A DNA stretch of 64,000 nt. It comes from an uncultured Eubacterium sp. (GTDB lineage Bacteria; Bacillota; Clostridia; Lachnospirales; CAG-274). The notes below the pieces were generated by a model, which saw nothing but the letters and a program-made list of their open reading frames with translations, had not been told where the DNA came from and searched no databases. Shown one piece after another: positions 50,043-58,985 of this stretch (positions are counted from its first letter, which is position 1; each line of letters begins with the position of its first letter). The translations under genes were made by a program, and so were the position numbers. The stretch is taken from NCBI GenBank assembly GCA_900551755.1, contig URXK01000008.1, positions 1 through 64,000 of the forward strand, in the 5' to 3' direction.

Positions 50043-51425
50043 ATGGCTAAACTTCACGAAGAGTGTGGTGTCTTTGGTATCTATGACCCAGAAGGCAATC
50101 CTGCTGCCACTACCTATTATGGCCTTGTAGCGTTACAGCACAGAGGTCAGGAAGGCTGTGGTATAGCTGTTAATAGAGATAGAGAAATTTATCATTACAA
50201 GGACTGTGGCCTTGTTAATGAGGTGTTTAATGAAGAAATTATAGGCAAGCTTAAGGGTAGAATGGCTATTGGTCACGTAAGATATTCTACTGCTGGTGGT
50301 TCTGCTAGAGAGAATGTTCAGCCTTTAGTGCTTAGATATATTAAGGGCCAGCTTGCTATAAGTCATAATGGTAATGTAACTAACACTGCTGAAATCCGTA
50401 AGGAATTAGAGAGAACTGGTGCTATTTTCCAGACTACAGCAGATACAGAAATTATTGCTTATTTAATTGCTAGAGAAAGAATAAATGCTCCATCTATTGA
50501 GGAGGCTGTTAAGAGAGCTATGCGTCAGCTTAAGGGTGCTTTCTCTTTACTTGTTATGAGTCCTAACAAAATGGTAGCAGCTAGAGACCCTTGGGGCTTT
50601 AGACCTCTTTCAATTGGTAAAAGAGATAAGGCTGTTCTTTTCTCAAGCGAAACTTGTGCATTTGATGCTATTGATGCAGAATTTGTTAGAGATGTTGAGC
50701 CTGGTGAAATTATCACTCTTGAAAACGGCGAAATGAGAAGTGATAAAGAGCTTTGCAATACTCAAAAATCTAGCCTATGTATCTTTGAGCATATTTACTT
50801 TGCTAGACCAGATAGCACTATTGCTAATGAAGTAGTACACGAATGTAGAAAGAGAGCAGGTGCTTTCCTTGCACAGCAGTCACCAGTTGATGCTGATATT
50901 GTAATTGGTGTGCCAGACTCTGGTTTATCAGCTGCTCAGGGTTATTCTGAATATAGTGGTATTCCTATTGATACTGGCTTTATTAAGAATAAGTATATTG
51001 CAAGAACTTTCATTAAGCCAACTCAGGCTGATAGAGAAATTGCTGTTAAGCTTAAGCTTAATGTGCTTCAAAGTGCTGTTAAGGGTAAGAGAGTTATTAT
51101 GGTTGATGATAGTATTGTAAGAGGTACTACAAGTGGTAGAATTGTTAAACTTTTAAGAGATGCAGGTGCTAAGGAAGTTCATGTTAGAATATCTGCTCCA
51201 CCATTTACTTGGCCTTGTTTCTTTGGTACAGATATTCCAGATAGAAGTCAGCTTATTGCTAACAAATATTCTATCGAAGAAACTGCTAAGCTCATTGATG
51301 CAGACTCACTTGACTATTTAAGTCTTGATAACTTACACAAGATTGCACCTAACAGTAGTTGTGGTTTCTGTGATGCTTGCTTCACAGGTAACTATGCTGT
51401 TGATGTAGACCATCTTTTAGATTAA
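50043..51425 (+). CDS. purF: Amidophosphoribosyltransferase PurF
   Basis: A 460-residue enzyme for the first committed step of purine synthesis. After the short propeptide MAKLHEE the catalytic Cys8 begins CGVFGIYDPEG; glutaminase domain (GHVRYSTAGGS) and C-terminal PRPP site VIMVDDSIVRGTTSGRIV. The Cys pair near the C terminus (SSCGFCDACF) suggests an iron-sulfur enzyme as in B. subtilis. ATG 50043 follows GGAGG; TTG 50028 does not. Confidence 0.97.
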   Translation: MAKLHEECGVFGIYDPEGNPAATTYYGLVALQHRGQEGCGIAVNRDREIYHYKDCGLVNEVFNEEIIGKLKGRMAIGHVRYSTAGGSARENVQPLVLRYIKGQLAISHNGNVTNTAEIRKELERTGAIFQTTADTEIIAYLIARERINAPSIEEAVKRAMRQLKGAFSLLVMSPNKMVAARDPWGFRPLSIGKRDKAVLFSSETCAFDAIDAEFVRDVEPGEIITLENGEMRSDKELCNTQKSSLCIFEHIYFARPDSTIANEVVHECRKRAGAFLAQQSPVDADIVIGVPDSGLSAAQGYSEYSGIPIDTGFIKNKYIARTFIKPTQADREIAVKLKLNVLQSAVKGKRVIMVDDSIVRGTTSGRIVKLLRDAGAKEVHVRISAPPFTWPCFFGTDIPDRSQLIANKYSIEETAKLIDADSLDYLSLDNLHKIAPNSSCGFCDACFTGNYAVDVDHLLD

Positions 51426-51499
51426 TCTTTTAGGTGATAAAGTAAAATTTTGATTATATTATTTCCCTTTCTACAAGAAAGTGACAATGGAGGATTAAA

Positions 51500-52930
51500 A
51501 TGAAAAACGAATACGAAAGTCCCCTTAATTCAAGATATGCCAGCAAGGAAATGAAAGAAGTATTTTCTCCAGATACTAAGTTTAAGACTTGGAGAAAGCT
51601 TTGGATTGCTCTTGCTGAAACTGAAAAGGAACTTGGTCTTGATATTACTCAGGAACAGATTGACGAATTAAAGGCACATAAGGATGAAATTAACTATGAT
51701 GTTGCAAGAGAAAGAGAAAAGCTTGTTCGTCACGATGTTATGGCTCACGTTTATGCTTACGGTACACAGTGTCCTAAGGCTAAGGGTATTATTCACTTAG
51801 GTGCAACAAGCTGTTTTGTAGGTGATAACACTGATGTTATCCTTATGGTTGAAGCTATGAAGATAATTAGAAAGAAGGTTCTTTCTGTTATTAACAAGCT
51901 TTCTAAGTTTGCTATGGAATATAAGGATATGCCAACACTTGGCTTTACTCATTTTCAGGCAGCTCAGACAACTACTGTAGGTAAGAGAGCTACTTTATGG
52001 ATTCAGGATTTAATGATGGACCTTGAGCAGATTGACTTTGTTCTTGCTAATGCAAAGCTTTTAGGTTCAAAGGGTACTACTGGTACTCAGGCATCATTTA
52101 TGGAGCTTTTTGAAGGTGATACTGACAAGGTTAAAAAACTTGACAAGATGATTGCTGAAAAGCTTGGTTACAGTGGTGTATTTGCTGTTAGTGGTCAGAC
52201 TTATACAAGAAAGTTAGACTCTATATTTGTTAATGTTTTAAGTGGTATTGCACAGAGCTGTACAAAGTTCTCTAATGATATGAGATTACTTCAGCACTTA
52301 AAGGAAATGGAAGAACCATTTGAAAAAAATCAGATTGGTTCATCTGCTATGGCATACAAGAGAAATCCTATGAGAAGTGAAAGAATGGCTTCTCTTGCAA
52401 GATATATTATGGTTGATGCCTTAAATCCTGCTATTACTGCTGCTACTCAGTGGTTTGAGAGAACACTTGATGATAGTGCTAACAAGAGAATTGCTATTCC
52501 AGAGGCATTTCTTGCTTGTGATGCAATTTTAAATATTTATATTAATGTTTCTGGTGGTCTTGTTGTTTATCCAAAGGTTATTGAAAGAAGACTTATGGAA
52601 GAACTTCCATTTATGGCAACTGAAAATATTATGATGGATGCTGTTAAAAATGGTGGTGACAGACAGGAACTTCACGAAAGAATTAGAGAGCTTTCAATGG
52701 AGGCTGCTGCTGTTGTTAAGCAGGAAGGTGGCAAGAATGACCTTATTGAAAGAATTGCTAAGGAGCCAATGTTTGGTATGAGCCTTGAAGATTTACAAAA
52801 GGTTCTTGAGCCAAAGAACTTTGTAGGTCGTGCTCCACAGCAGGTTGAAGAATATATTACTGAGCAGGTACAGCTTGTTCTTGACGAAAATAAGGACAGT
52901 CTTATTGACGATGCAGAATTGACTGTCTAA
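51500..52930 (+). CDS. purB: Adenylosuccinate lyase
   Basis: A 476-residue enzyme acting twice in purine synthesis (SAICAR and adenylosuccinate). Signature GSSAMAYKRNPMRSE (catalytic Ser loop), HLGATSCFVGDNTD and TLGFTHFQAAQTTTVGKR. It follows purF by 74 bp with GGAGG before ATG 51500 and precedes purA, which uses the same intermediate. Confidence 0.97.
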   Translation: MKNEYESPLNSRYASKEMKEVFSPDTKFKTWRKLWIALAETEKELGLDITQEQIDELKAHKDEINYDVAREREKLVRHDVMAHVYAYGTQCPKAKGIIHLGATSCFVGDNTDVILMVEAMKIIRKKVLSVINKLSKFAMEYKDMPTLGFTHFQAAQTTTVGKRATLWIQDLMMDLEQIDFVLANAKLLGSKGTTGTQASFMELFEGDTDKVKKLDKMIAEKLGYSGVFAVSGQTYTRKLDSIFVNVLSGIAQSCTKFSNDMRLLQHLKEMEEPFEKNQIGSSAMAYKRNPMRSERMASLARYIMVDALNPAITAATQWFERTLDDSANKRIAIPEAFLACDAILNIYINVSGGLVVYPKVIERRLMEELPFMATENIMMDAVKNGGDRQELHERIRELSMEAAAVVKQEGGKNDLIERIAKEPMFGMSLEDLQKVLEPKNFVGRAPQQVEEYITEQVQLVLDENKDSLIDDAELTV

Positions 52931-52942
52931 GGAGGGTTTGTA

Positions 52943-54214
52943 ATGATAAGAGCTATTGTAGGTGCTAATTGGGGCGATGAAGGTAAGGGTAAAATTACCG
53001 ATATGTGTGCTGACCAGTCTGATATTGTTGTAAGATATCAAGGCGGTGCTAATGCAGGTCATACTATTATTAATGAACACGGTAGATTTGCACTTCATCA
53101 GCTTCCAAGTGGTGTTTTTCACGAGCATATAACTAATGTTATTGCTAACGGTGTTGCTCTTAATGTAGCGTCATTAAAGGAAGAAATGCAGACTATTATT
53201 GATGCCGGCATTAAGTTTAATCTTCTTATAAGTGATAAGGCACAGGTACTTATGCCTCATCACGTCCTTATGGATACTTATGAGGAAGAAAGACTTGGAG
53301 ATAAGAAGTTTGGTTCAACTAAGAGTGGTATTGCACCTTTCTTTGCTGACAAGTATTCTAAGGTTGGTGTACAGGTTTGGGAGCTTTATGATAAGGATTT
53401 CCTTCTTGATAAGCTTGAAACTATGTATGAAAAGGTAAATGTACAGTTTAAGTATCTTTACAACAAAGAGCCTATTGATTATATGGATGTTTACAAAACA
53501 CTTTGTGAATATGCTGATTTTATCAAGCCTTTTGTTGCTGATACATCTAAGTTTTTAAGAAATGCTATTAAGGAAAATAAGAATATTTTATTTGAAGGTC
53601 AGCTTGGTTCTTTAAAGGATACTGACCACGGTATTTATCCTTATGTTACAAGTTCATCTACTCTTGCTGGTTATGCAGCAGTTGGTGCAGGTGTTCCACC
53701 TTATGCTATTGATAACATTACTGTTATTACTAAGGCTTATTCATCTGCTGTAGGGGCAGGTCCTTTTGTGTCTGAGTTATTTGGCGAAGAAGCTGATGAG
53801 CTTAGAAGAAGAGGTGGCGACAAGGGTGAATTTGGTGCAACTACTGGTAGACCTAGAAGAGTAGGCTATTTTGATGCTGTTGCAACAAGATATGGCTGTG
53901 AAATTCAAGGTGCTACTGAAGTTTGTATGACTTGTCTTGATGTTTTAAGTTATATGGATACTCTTCATATTTGTACAGGTTATGAATATGATGGTAAAGT
54001 ATATAAAGATTTCCTCACTACTGACAAGCTTTATAAGGCTAAGCCAGTTTATGAAACTCTTCCAGGCTGGAAGTGCGACATAAGAGGTATCAAAAACTAT
54101 GATGAGCTTCCAAAGGAAGCTAAGGATTATGTTGAGTTTATTGAAAAGGAACTTGGCGTAAAGATTTCTATGGTAAGTAACGGTCCTAAGAGACACGAAA
54201 TCCTTTATAGATAA
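52943..54214 (+). CDS. purA: Adenylosuccinate synthetase
   Basis: A 423-residue GTP-dependent enzyme making adenylosuccinate from IMP. N-terminal GANWGDEGKGKITD (P-loop and catalytic Asp), QGGANAGHTI with the catalytic His, then GATTGRPRRVGYFD. It lies 12 bp after purB. IMP-to-AMP steps are thus adjacent, while purE/S/Q/L/M/N/H/D are not in the window. Confidence 0.97.
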   Translation: MIRAIVGANWGDEGKGKITDMCADQSDIVVRYQGGANAGHTIINEHGRFALHQLPSGVFHEHITNVIANGVALNVASLKEEMQTIIDAGIKFNLLISDKAQVLMPHHVLMDTYEEERLGDKKFGSTKSGIAPFFADKYSKVGVQVWELYDKDFLLDKLETMYEKVNVQFKYLYNKEPIDYMDVYKTLCEYADFIKPFVADTSKFLRNAIKENKNILFEGQLGSLKDTDHGIYPYVTSSSTLAGYAAVGAGVPPYAIDNITVITKAYSSAVGAGPFVSELFGEEADELRRRGGDKGEFGATTGRPRRVGYFDAVATRYGCEIQGATEVCMTCLDVLSYMDTLHICTGYEYDGKVYKDFLTTDKLYKAKPVYETLPGWKCDIRGIKNYDELPKEAKDYVEFIEKELGVKISMVSNGPKRHEILYR

Positions 54215-54345
54215 TAATTAAGGGGATTGTCTATATAAGGCTATATACCAACGCACCCAATTTGCACAATATATACAATTTTTTAGTATAAAATTTACGA
54301 TATTTGGCATAATTAATAAATTGGCTAAAAATTGAAATTTGTAGT

Positions 54346-54374
54346 TGACAAAAAAGGTATATTTGAGTATAATA
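54346..54374 (+). promoter_or_regulatory. Consensus promoter upstream of glnA
   Basis: TTGACA (54346-54351), 17-nt spacer, TATAAT (54369-54374): exact consensus. A strong terminator starts 14 nt downstream. Confidence 0.9.
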
Positions 54375-54388
54375 GGTATCAGAACAAG

Positions 54389-54435
54389 GGTGTTTGAATA
54401 CGATGTATTCGGACACCCATTTTTTATTTTTTTAA
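54389..54435 (+). terminator. Terminator/attenuator in the glnA leader
   Basis: GGGTGTTTGAATAC (54389-54402), GAT loop, GTATTCGGACACCC (54406-54419), followed by ATTTTTTATTTTTTT. Fourteen pairs with two G-T. Placed between promoter and glnA, so read-through must be regulated or partial; a second hairpin TAGCAG/CTGCTA lies at about 54438-54454 before the ribosome-binding site. Confidence 0.85.
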
Positions 54436-54492
54436 CTAGCAGTTTTACTGCTAAAAATATAATTTTGAAAATTGGAAGGAGATTTTTGAAAA

Positions 54493-55830
54493 ATGGCAAA
54501 GTACACTAAGGAACAAATTATCAGAATCTGTGATGAGCAGGATGTAGAATTTATAAGACTTCAGTTCATTGATGTTTTAGGTATCCCTAAGAATGTAGCT
54601 GTAACTCGTTCTCAGTTAGAGAAGGTTCTTGAAGACGGTATGATGTTTGATGGTTCTTCAATTGAAGGTTTCGCTAGAATTGAAGAGTCAGATATGTATT
54701 TAAGACCAGACCTTGATACATTCGTTATTTACCCTTGGAGACCACAGAAGGGCAAGGTTGCAAGATTTATCTGTGATGTTTATGACAGCAAGAACGAAAC
54801 ACCTTTCGATGGTGACCCAAGAAGTATCTTAAAGAGACAGATGGCTGAAGCTGAAAAGTTAGGTTATACTTTTAATGTAGGTAATGAGTGTGAATTCTTC
54901 TTATTCAAGACTGATGAAGATGGCAGACCAACTACAGATACTAATGATGAAGCAGGTTACTTTGACCTTGACCCAATCGATTTAGGTACTGATGCAAGAA
55001 GAGATATTTGTTTAACTCTTGAGCAGATGGGCTTTGAGATTGAGGCTTCTCACCACGAAGTTGCTGAAGGTCAGCACGAAATCGACTTTAAGTATGCTGA
55101 TGCATTAACTACTGCTGATAATGTAGTAACTTTCAGATTAGCTGTTAAGACTATGGCTAGAAAGTATGGTTTACACGCTACATTTATTCCAAAGCCAATC
55201 TTTGGTATCAACGGTTCAGGTATGCATACTAATATGTCTTTATTTGACAAGGACGGCAAGAATGTTTTCTTTGACCCAACAGGTGAGTTACAGTTATCTG
55301 ACAAGGCTTATAGCTTTATCGCTGGTGTATTAAAGCACGTTGCTGGTATTACAGCTATTACTAACCCACTTGTAAACTCTTACAAGAGATTAGTTCCAGG
55401 TTACGAAGCTCCTTGCTACATTGCTTGGTCAGCATCTAACAGAACTGATATTATCAGAATTCCAGCTTCAAGAGGTGCAGGTACTAGAGTTGAGTTAAGA
55501 AGTCCAGACCCTTCTACTAACCCATACCTTTGCTTAGCTTGCTGTTTAGCTGCTGGTCTTGATGGTATCAAGAACAACTTACCAGCTCCAGCTAGTGTTG
55601 ATGTTAACTTATTCAAGTCTACTCAGGAAGAAAGAGATGCTCTTGGTGTTAAGAATCTTCCAGGTAGCTTATATGAGGCTCTTCAGGTTATGGAAGAAGA
55701 CGGTCTTGTTAAGCAGGTTCTTGGTGACCACGCTTATAAGGCATTCTACACTTCTAAGATGGCTGAATGGGATTCATTCAGAATGTATGTTAGCCAGTGG
55801 GAACTTGACAACTACTTAACAGTATACTAA
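54493..55830 (+). CDS. glnA: Glutamine synthetase, type I
   Basis: A 445-residue GS-I enzyme that makes glutamine from glutamate, ammonia and [23 protein letters not shown] is the N-terminal signature, NECEFFLF and the Mg site, [27 protein letters not shown] and [20 protein letters not shown] are present. The adenylylation Tyr region of the enteric beta type is not seen, so this is the shorter alpha type. Behind a terminator-containing leader and next to an ANTAR gene. Confidence 0.98.
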   Translation: MAKYTKEQIIRICDEQDVEFIRLQFIDVLGIPKNVAVTRSQLEKVLEDGMMFDGSSIEGFARIEESDMYLRPDLDTFVIYPWRPQKGKVARFICDVYDSKNETPFDGDPRSILKRQMAEAEKLGYTFNVGNECEFFLFKTDEDGRPTTDTNDEAGYFDLDPIDLGTDARRDICLTLEQMGFEIEASHHEVAEGQHEIDFKYADALTTADNVVTFRLAVKTMARKYGLHATFIPKPIFGINGSGMHTNMSLFDKDGKNVFFDPTGELQLSDKAYSFIAGVLKHVAGITAITNPLVNSYKRLVPGYEAPCYIAWSASNRTDIIRIPASRGAGTRVELRSPDPSTNPYLCLACCLAAGLDGIKNNLPAPASVDVNLFKSTQEERDALGVKNLPGSLYEALQVMEEDGLVKQVLGDHAYKAFYTSKMAEWDSFRMYVSQWELDNYLTVY

Positions 55831-55854
55831 TTTGTAAATATACTTAATGCTTTT

Positions 55855-55887
55855 AAAAAGGGGTTCTGATACTCAGAACCCTTTTTA
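55855..55887 (+). terminator. Terminator of glnA
   Basis: AGGGGTTCTGA (55859-55869), TAC loop, TCAGAACCCT (55873-55882), followed by TTTT. Confidence 0.9.
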
Positions 55888-55998
55888 TTATTGCAAAAAC
55901 TAGTACATATATATTAAATTTGAGGAATATATTTTTTTGTGGTCAAAATTTATAAAAACTAACTAATTAATAAAATTAAGTTTTGTATATATTTTTTG

Positions 55999-56027
55999 TT
56001 GATATATTAAGTTTTATATGCTAAAAT
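55999..56027 (+). promoter_or_regulatory. Promoter of the ANTAR gene
   Basis: TTGATA (55999-56004), 17-nt spacer, TAAAAT (56022-56027). Confidence 0.65.
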
Positions 56028-56057
56028 ATAAAAAATATTAAAAAAGGGGTCTTTGAT

Positions 56058-56585
56058 ATGAACAATAATATTTTTATTGCTTTTGACAACAAAAAAACGG
56101 CTGTAGCCATTGCCAAAATACTTATTGCAAACGGAAATAATGTTGTATCTATTGCAAAGTCATCTGTTGAACTTTTAAATTCTTTGCATTATTATTCTGC
56201 CGGTATTATAATTACAGCCTGTTCTTTTGATAATGTCAGAAATGAAAAAATAATTGATGAAATTCCTGATGATTTTAATATACTTGTGTTAGGCAATAGA
56301 ACTCAGCTTGATGATTTTCCTGATGGTAGAGTATTTAAGTTGTCTACTCCTTTACAGAAAAATGATTTAATTTGTTCAGTTGATATGTTTATGACTATGG
56401 ATACCCATTATAAACCAGCTGTACATAAAAATATTGACGAAGAAAAAATTATTACAAGAGCTAAAAGTCTTTTGATTGATGTGTATTCTATGACTGAAAG
56501 TCAGGCCCATAGATATATGCAGAAAAAGAGTATGGATACAGGCAGAAAACTTGTAGATGTTGCTCGAATTATATTAGATGTTTAA
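56058..56585 (+). CDS. ANTAR-domain RNA-binding regulator (NitR-like)
   Basis: A 175-residue protein. The N-terminal part (IFIAFDNKKTAVAIAKILIANGNNVVSIA) is receiver-like; the usual phospho-Asp site is not evident, so it may be a pseudo-receiver. The C-terminal 55 residues (ITRAKSLLIDVYSMTESQAHRYMQKKSMDTGRKL onward) are an ANTAR three-helix domain that binds RNA and prevents transcription termination. In clostridia, an ANTAR gene downstream of glnA (NitR) has been proposed to control glnA. Its own promoter and AAAAGGGG site precede ATG 56058. Target in the glnA leader is likely but not shown. Confidence 0.85.
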   Translation: MNNNIFIAFDNKKTAVAIAKILIANGNNVVSIAKSSVELLNSLHYYSAGIIITACSFDNVRNEKIIDEIPDDFNILVLGNRTQLDDFPDGRVFKLSTPLQKNDLICSVDMFMTMDTHYKPAVHKNIDEEKIITRAKSLLIDVYSMTESQAHRYMQKKSMDTGRKLVDVARIILDV

Positions 56586-56589
56586 ATTA

Positions 56590-56682
56590 AAAAGGTTGCA
56601 ACTTATTTGAGATGTCCCCAATCGTTAGATTTTTTTAGGTTTAACTTTTGGGGGGTCAGTTCAATTTTTGTTGCAACCTTTT
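56590..56682. terminator. Long hairpin between the ANTAR gene and the tail-like genes
   Basis: AAAAGGTTGCAAC (56590-56602) pairs exactly with GTTGCAACCTTTT (56670-56682); inside, CCCCAA (56616-56621) pairs with TTGGGG (56648-56653). It sits between convergent genes and can terminate both. The inner stem makes it more elaborate than usual. Confidence 0.75.
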
Positions 56683-56687
56683 GTTAA

Positions 56688-57305
56688 TTAATATATACCG
56701 TCACAGCCACTTAATGCTCTCAATAGAATATTGCTTAATTCATCAAGTACAGTGTCGCAATTGGCTTGTGTTATGTTTTGAGTAATACCTCCCATATTAA
56801 TGTTTATATTGGATTTGGAATGGGAGCTTGAATTATTAGTTACAGTATCTCCTTTACTTAAGTTATCCACATAGTTATAAATTTCTTTAAAAGTGCTATC
56901 CTTGTGGAAAAGTTTTGAGTTATCAACGGAGAAATGCACTTTATCCCCAGAGTTTTCAGAGTTATCCACATAATTGGTGTAAAAGCCCTTGGAAGTGGCT
57001 ATATTACTGATGTTTTCATTGTGGATATTGTCGAAACTTGTTGTAGGTATATTATTTAAAATATTGTTTATATTGCTAATATTGCTGATATTTTCTAATG
57101 TTTTGCTATTATTATACCTATTGTTTACATTGTTTATATTTTTCACCGGATTATCCACATATTCACATAAATTTTCAATATTTGACATAATGTTATTTTT
57201 TTTGTACACATCGTTATCAACAAACAATGTTGATAATTTGTTGTAATTGTCAATGCTTTTACTTATGTTGTTTATTGAATTTATTATATTTAATATACTA
57301 TTCAT
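56688..57305 (-). CDS. Asn-rich protein of a tail-like gene trio
   Basis: A 205-residue protein made largely of Asn, Ser and Ile with repeated N-N-I and V-D-N units (ILNIINSINNISKSIDNYN; VDNPVKNINNVNNRYNN). The C terminus (INMGGITQNITQANCDTVLDELSNILLRAL) resembles the end of phage tail proteins such as PBSX-type tape measure or baseplate components (impression only). No enzymatic motif. It is 12 bp after the LysM gene in the same direction. It could be a degraded tail protein or an independent low-complexity protein. Confidence 0.55.
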   Translation of the reverse strand: MNSILNIINSINNISKSIDNYNKLSTLFVDNDVYKKNNIMSNIENLCEYVDNPVKNINNVNNRYNNSKTLENISNISNINNILNNIPTTSFDNIHNENISNIATSKGFYTNYVDNSENSGDKVHFSVDNSKLFHKDSTFKEIYNYVDNLSKGDTVTNNSSSHSKSNININMGGITQNITQANCDTVLDELSNILLRALSGCDGIY

Positions 57306-57316
57306 AGTTTACCTCC

Positions 57317-57949
57317 TTATGGCAATTTTATAGTTGTACCTACTTTTATTTTATTAGGGTCAGCTATAATATTTTTGTTGTTTTCATATATAATTTTCCA
57401 CTTGCTACCGTCACCGTAAATCTTTTTGGCAATTTTCCATAGGCTGTCACCAGATTGAATTGTGTATTCTTTGTTATTGGCTGTGGTAGTTATTGCTACT
57501 TTCTTTTCGTCTGTTAGTGTAGAATAAAATTTTGGACCATAGGTTTTATATTCTTTTAATGTTATGTTAATTTCTAAGTCAAAGCCATTTTCAACAGCTT
57601 CTGTAAATGTTAATTCTTCAATAACAGCATATATACCTGTATAATTAAATACCTTTAAGCCTTTTGTTCTAGTTATTACAAAGGCAATTACTTCATTTTC
57701 ATTTTTTAGCTTTTCTATTGCCTCTCTGTAGTAGTCGCTATATTTGTAATCATTGTCATAATTGGCAAAAGGATAGTTACTGTTAGGTATAAGTGCTTTA
57801 AAAGAAATTGTTTTTAGCTTTGGTGATTTTAATATATTTATTTCCTTTCCATCTACAAGGGATAGGGTGTGATTTTGTGAGCCTATGGTTATTGCTACCT
57901 TTGACGGTGCAATAGGTAGCTTTATTTCTCCTAAGTAAAATGTGTACAT
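57317..57949 (-). CDS. LysM-domain phage tail/baseplate-like protein (XkdP type)
   Basis: A 210-residue protein. The first 150 residues (FYLGEIKLPIAPSKVAITIGSQNHTLSL) match the N-terminal part of PBSX XkdP-type proteins, which sit between tape measure and hub genes in contractile tails. The last 50 residues (YTIQSGDSLWKIAKKIYGDG, then NKIKVGTTIKLP) are a LysM peptidoglycan-binding domain. No sheath, tube, portal or lysis gene is near. Confidence 0.75.
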   Translation of the reverse strand: MYTFYLGEIKLPIAPSKVAITIGSQNHTLSLVDGKEINILKSPKLKTISFKALIPNSNYPFANYDNDYKYSDYYREAIEKLKNENEVIAFVITRTKGLKVFNYTGIYAVIEELTFTEAVENGFDLEINITLKEYKTYGPKFYSTLTDEKKVAITTTANNKEYTIQSGDSLWKIAKKIYGDGSKWKIIYENNKNIIADPNKIKVGTTIKLP

Positions 57950-58399
57950 TTATATTACCTCCTTAATTACATCTTTGTTTGATTTTATAGCTGAAAGATT
58001 ATGTATATTTTTTAATGTTCTTACATTTTTCTCTATTTTTTTCCTTATTTTATTTTCAACAGCTATATTTTTAGCTATTCTTTTTAATAGCCTTTGGTTT
58101 TGCTCTTGCCTAAATTTTTTCAAATTAAGGTCATTTATTTTTTCGCAACATATATCATATTCAATTTTTAATTGTTCTTTGTTTAAAGCCAAATTTTTAT
58201 CTTTACTTAATAGTAATGTTTTTAAATTTTCAAGCTGTTTTTTACTTTTATCTATATCTTTGTCAAGATTTGAAAAATCCTCATTAGATAGTCGCTCTTT
58301 CAATTCTTCTCTCTTTATAAATAAAGTAATAGCTTGATTTTTTAACTTTAAAATGTTATTTTCTATATCTTGTTTAATTTTTAAATTGTTTGTAGTCAT
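57950..58399 (-). CDS. Coiled-coil protein of the tail-like trio
   Basis: A 149-residue, Lys/Glu/Leu-rich protein predicted to be a continuous coiled coil (SNLDKDIDKSKKQLENLKTLLLS, then EKINDLNLKKFRQEQN). ATG 58399 follows GGAGGT by 11 nt; the longer frame has no site. It abuts the LysM start. No family recognised; by position it is in the place of a tape-measure or chaperone gene. Confidence 0.6.
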   Translation of the reverse strand: MTTNNLKIKQDIENNILKLKNQAITLFIKREELKERLSNEDFSNLDKDIDKSKKQLENLKTLLLSKDKNLALNKEQLKIEYDICCEKINDLNLKKFRQEQNQRLLKRIAKNIAVENKIRKKIEKNVRTLKNIHNLSAIKSNKDVIKEVI

Positions 58400-58484
58400 A
58401 TTCTTTTTGTACCTCCATATAATTTCTTTGATATGAGCATACCACAATAAAAGTGACAAAGTGTGACATTTGTGATGAAATTTG

Positions 58485-58513
58485 TTGAGCTTTAAATTTT
58501 TCTGTGTTATAAT
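58485..58513 (+). promoter_or_regulatory. Promoter of the NfeD-SPFH operon
   Basis: TTGAGC (58485-58490), 17-nt spacer, TATAAT (58508-58513). Confidence 0.65.
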
Positions 58514-58546
58514 TAAATATAAAAATAAATAAGGAGGAGGATTTTT

Positions 58547-58972
58547 ATGAATATGACAGTAATGTGGCTTGTTCTTGGAGTGATATTATTTGTCATTGAG
58601 GGATTAACTGTGGGACTTGTGTGCTTATGGTTTGGAATTGGTGCAATAGCTGCTATGCTCAGTACATTTATTTTTACCAACATATACATACAATGGATAG
58701 TGTTTATTATTGTGTCACTTATATCCCTTGTTTTACTTAGACCTTTGGTTAAAAAATCTGCTTATATACCAAAGACAAAAACTAATGCTTCTTCATTAAT
58801 AGGGCAAAAAACTATACTTGTTGAAAGTATTGAGGAAAATAAGTATGGTCGTTTAAAATTTGGTGACATTAGCTGGATAGCTGTTTCAGCCAATGGAGAA
58901 ACTATTGACAAAGGTGAAAAGGTAAAGGTTGTATCTATTGATGGCAATAAACTTGTTGTTGAAAAAATTTAG
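58547..58972 (+). CDS. NfeD family membrane protein
   Basis: A 141-residue protein: three hydrophobic segments in residues 5-70 (WLVLGVILFVIEGLTVGLVCLWFG, IQWIVFIIVSLISLVLL) and a C-terminal OB-fold domain (SLIGQKTILVESIEENKYGRLKFG, GEKVKVVSIDGNKLVV). NfeD proteins pair with SPFH/stomatin proteins; the next gene is one, 13 bp later. GGAGGAGG precedes ATG 58547. Confidence 0.93.
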   Translation: MNMTVMWLVLGVILFVIEGLTVGLVCLWFGIGAIAAMLSTFIFTNIYIQWIVFIIVSLISLVLLRPLVKKSAYIPKTKTNASSLIGQKTILVESIEENKYGRLKFGDISWIAVSANGETIDKGEKVKVVSIDGNKLVVEKI

Positions 58973-58985
58973 GGAGGTTTAGCTT

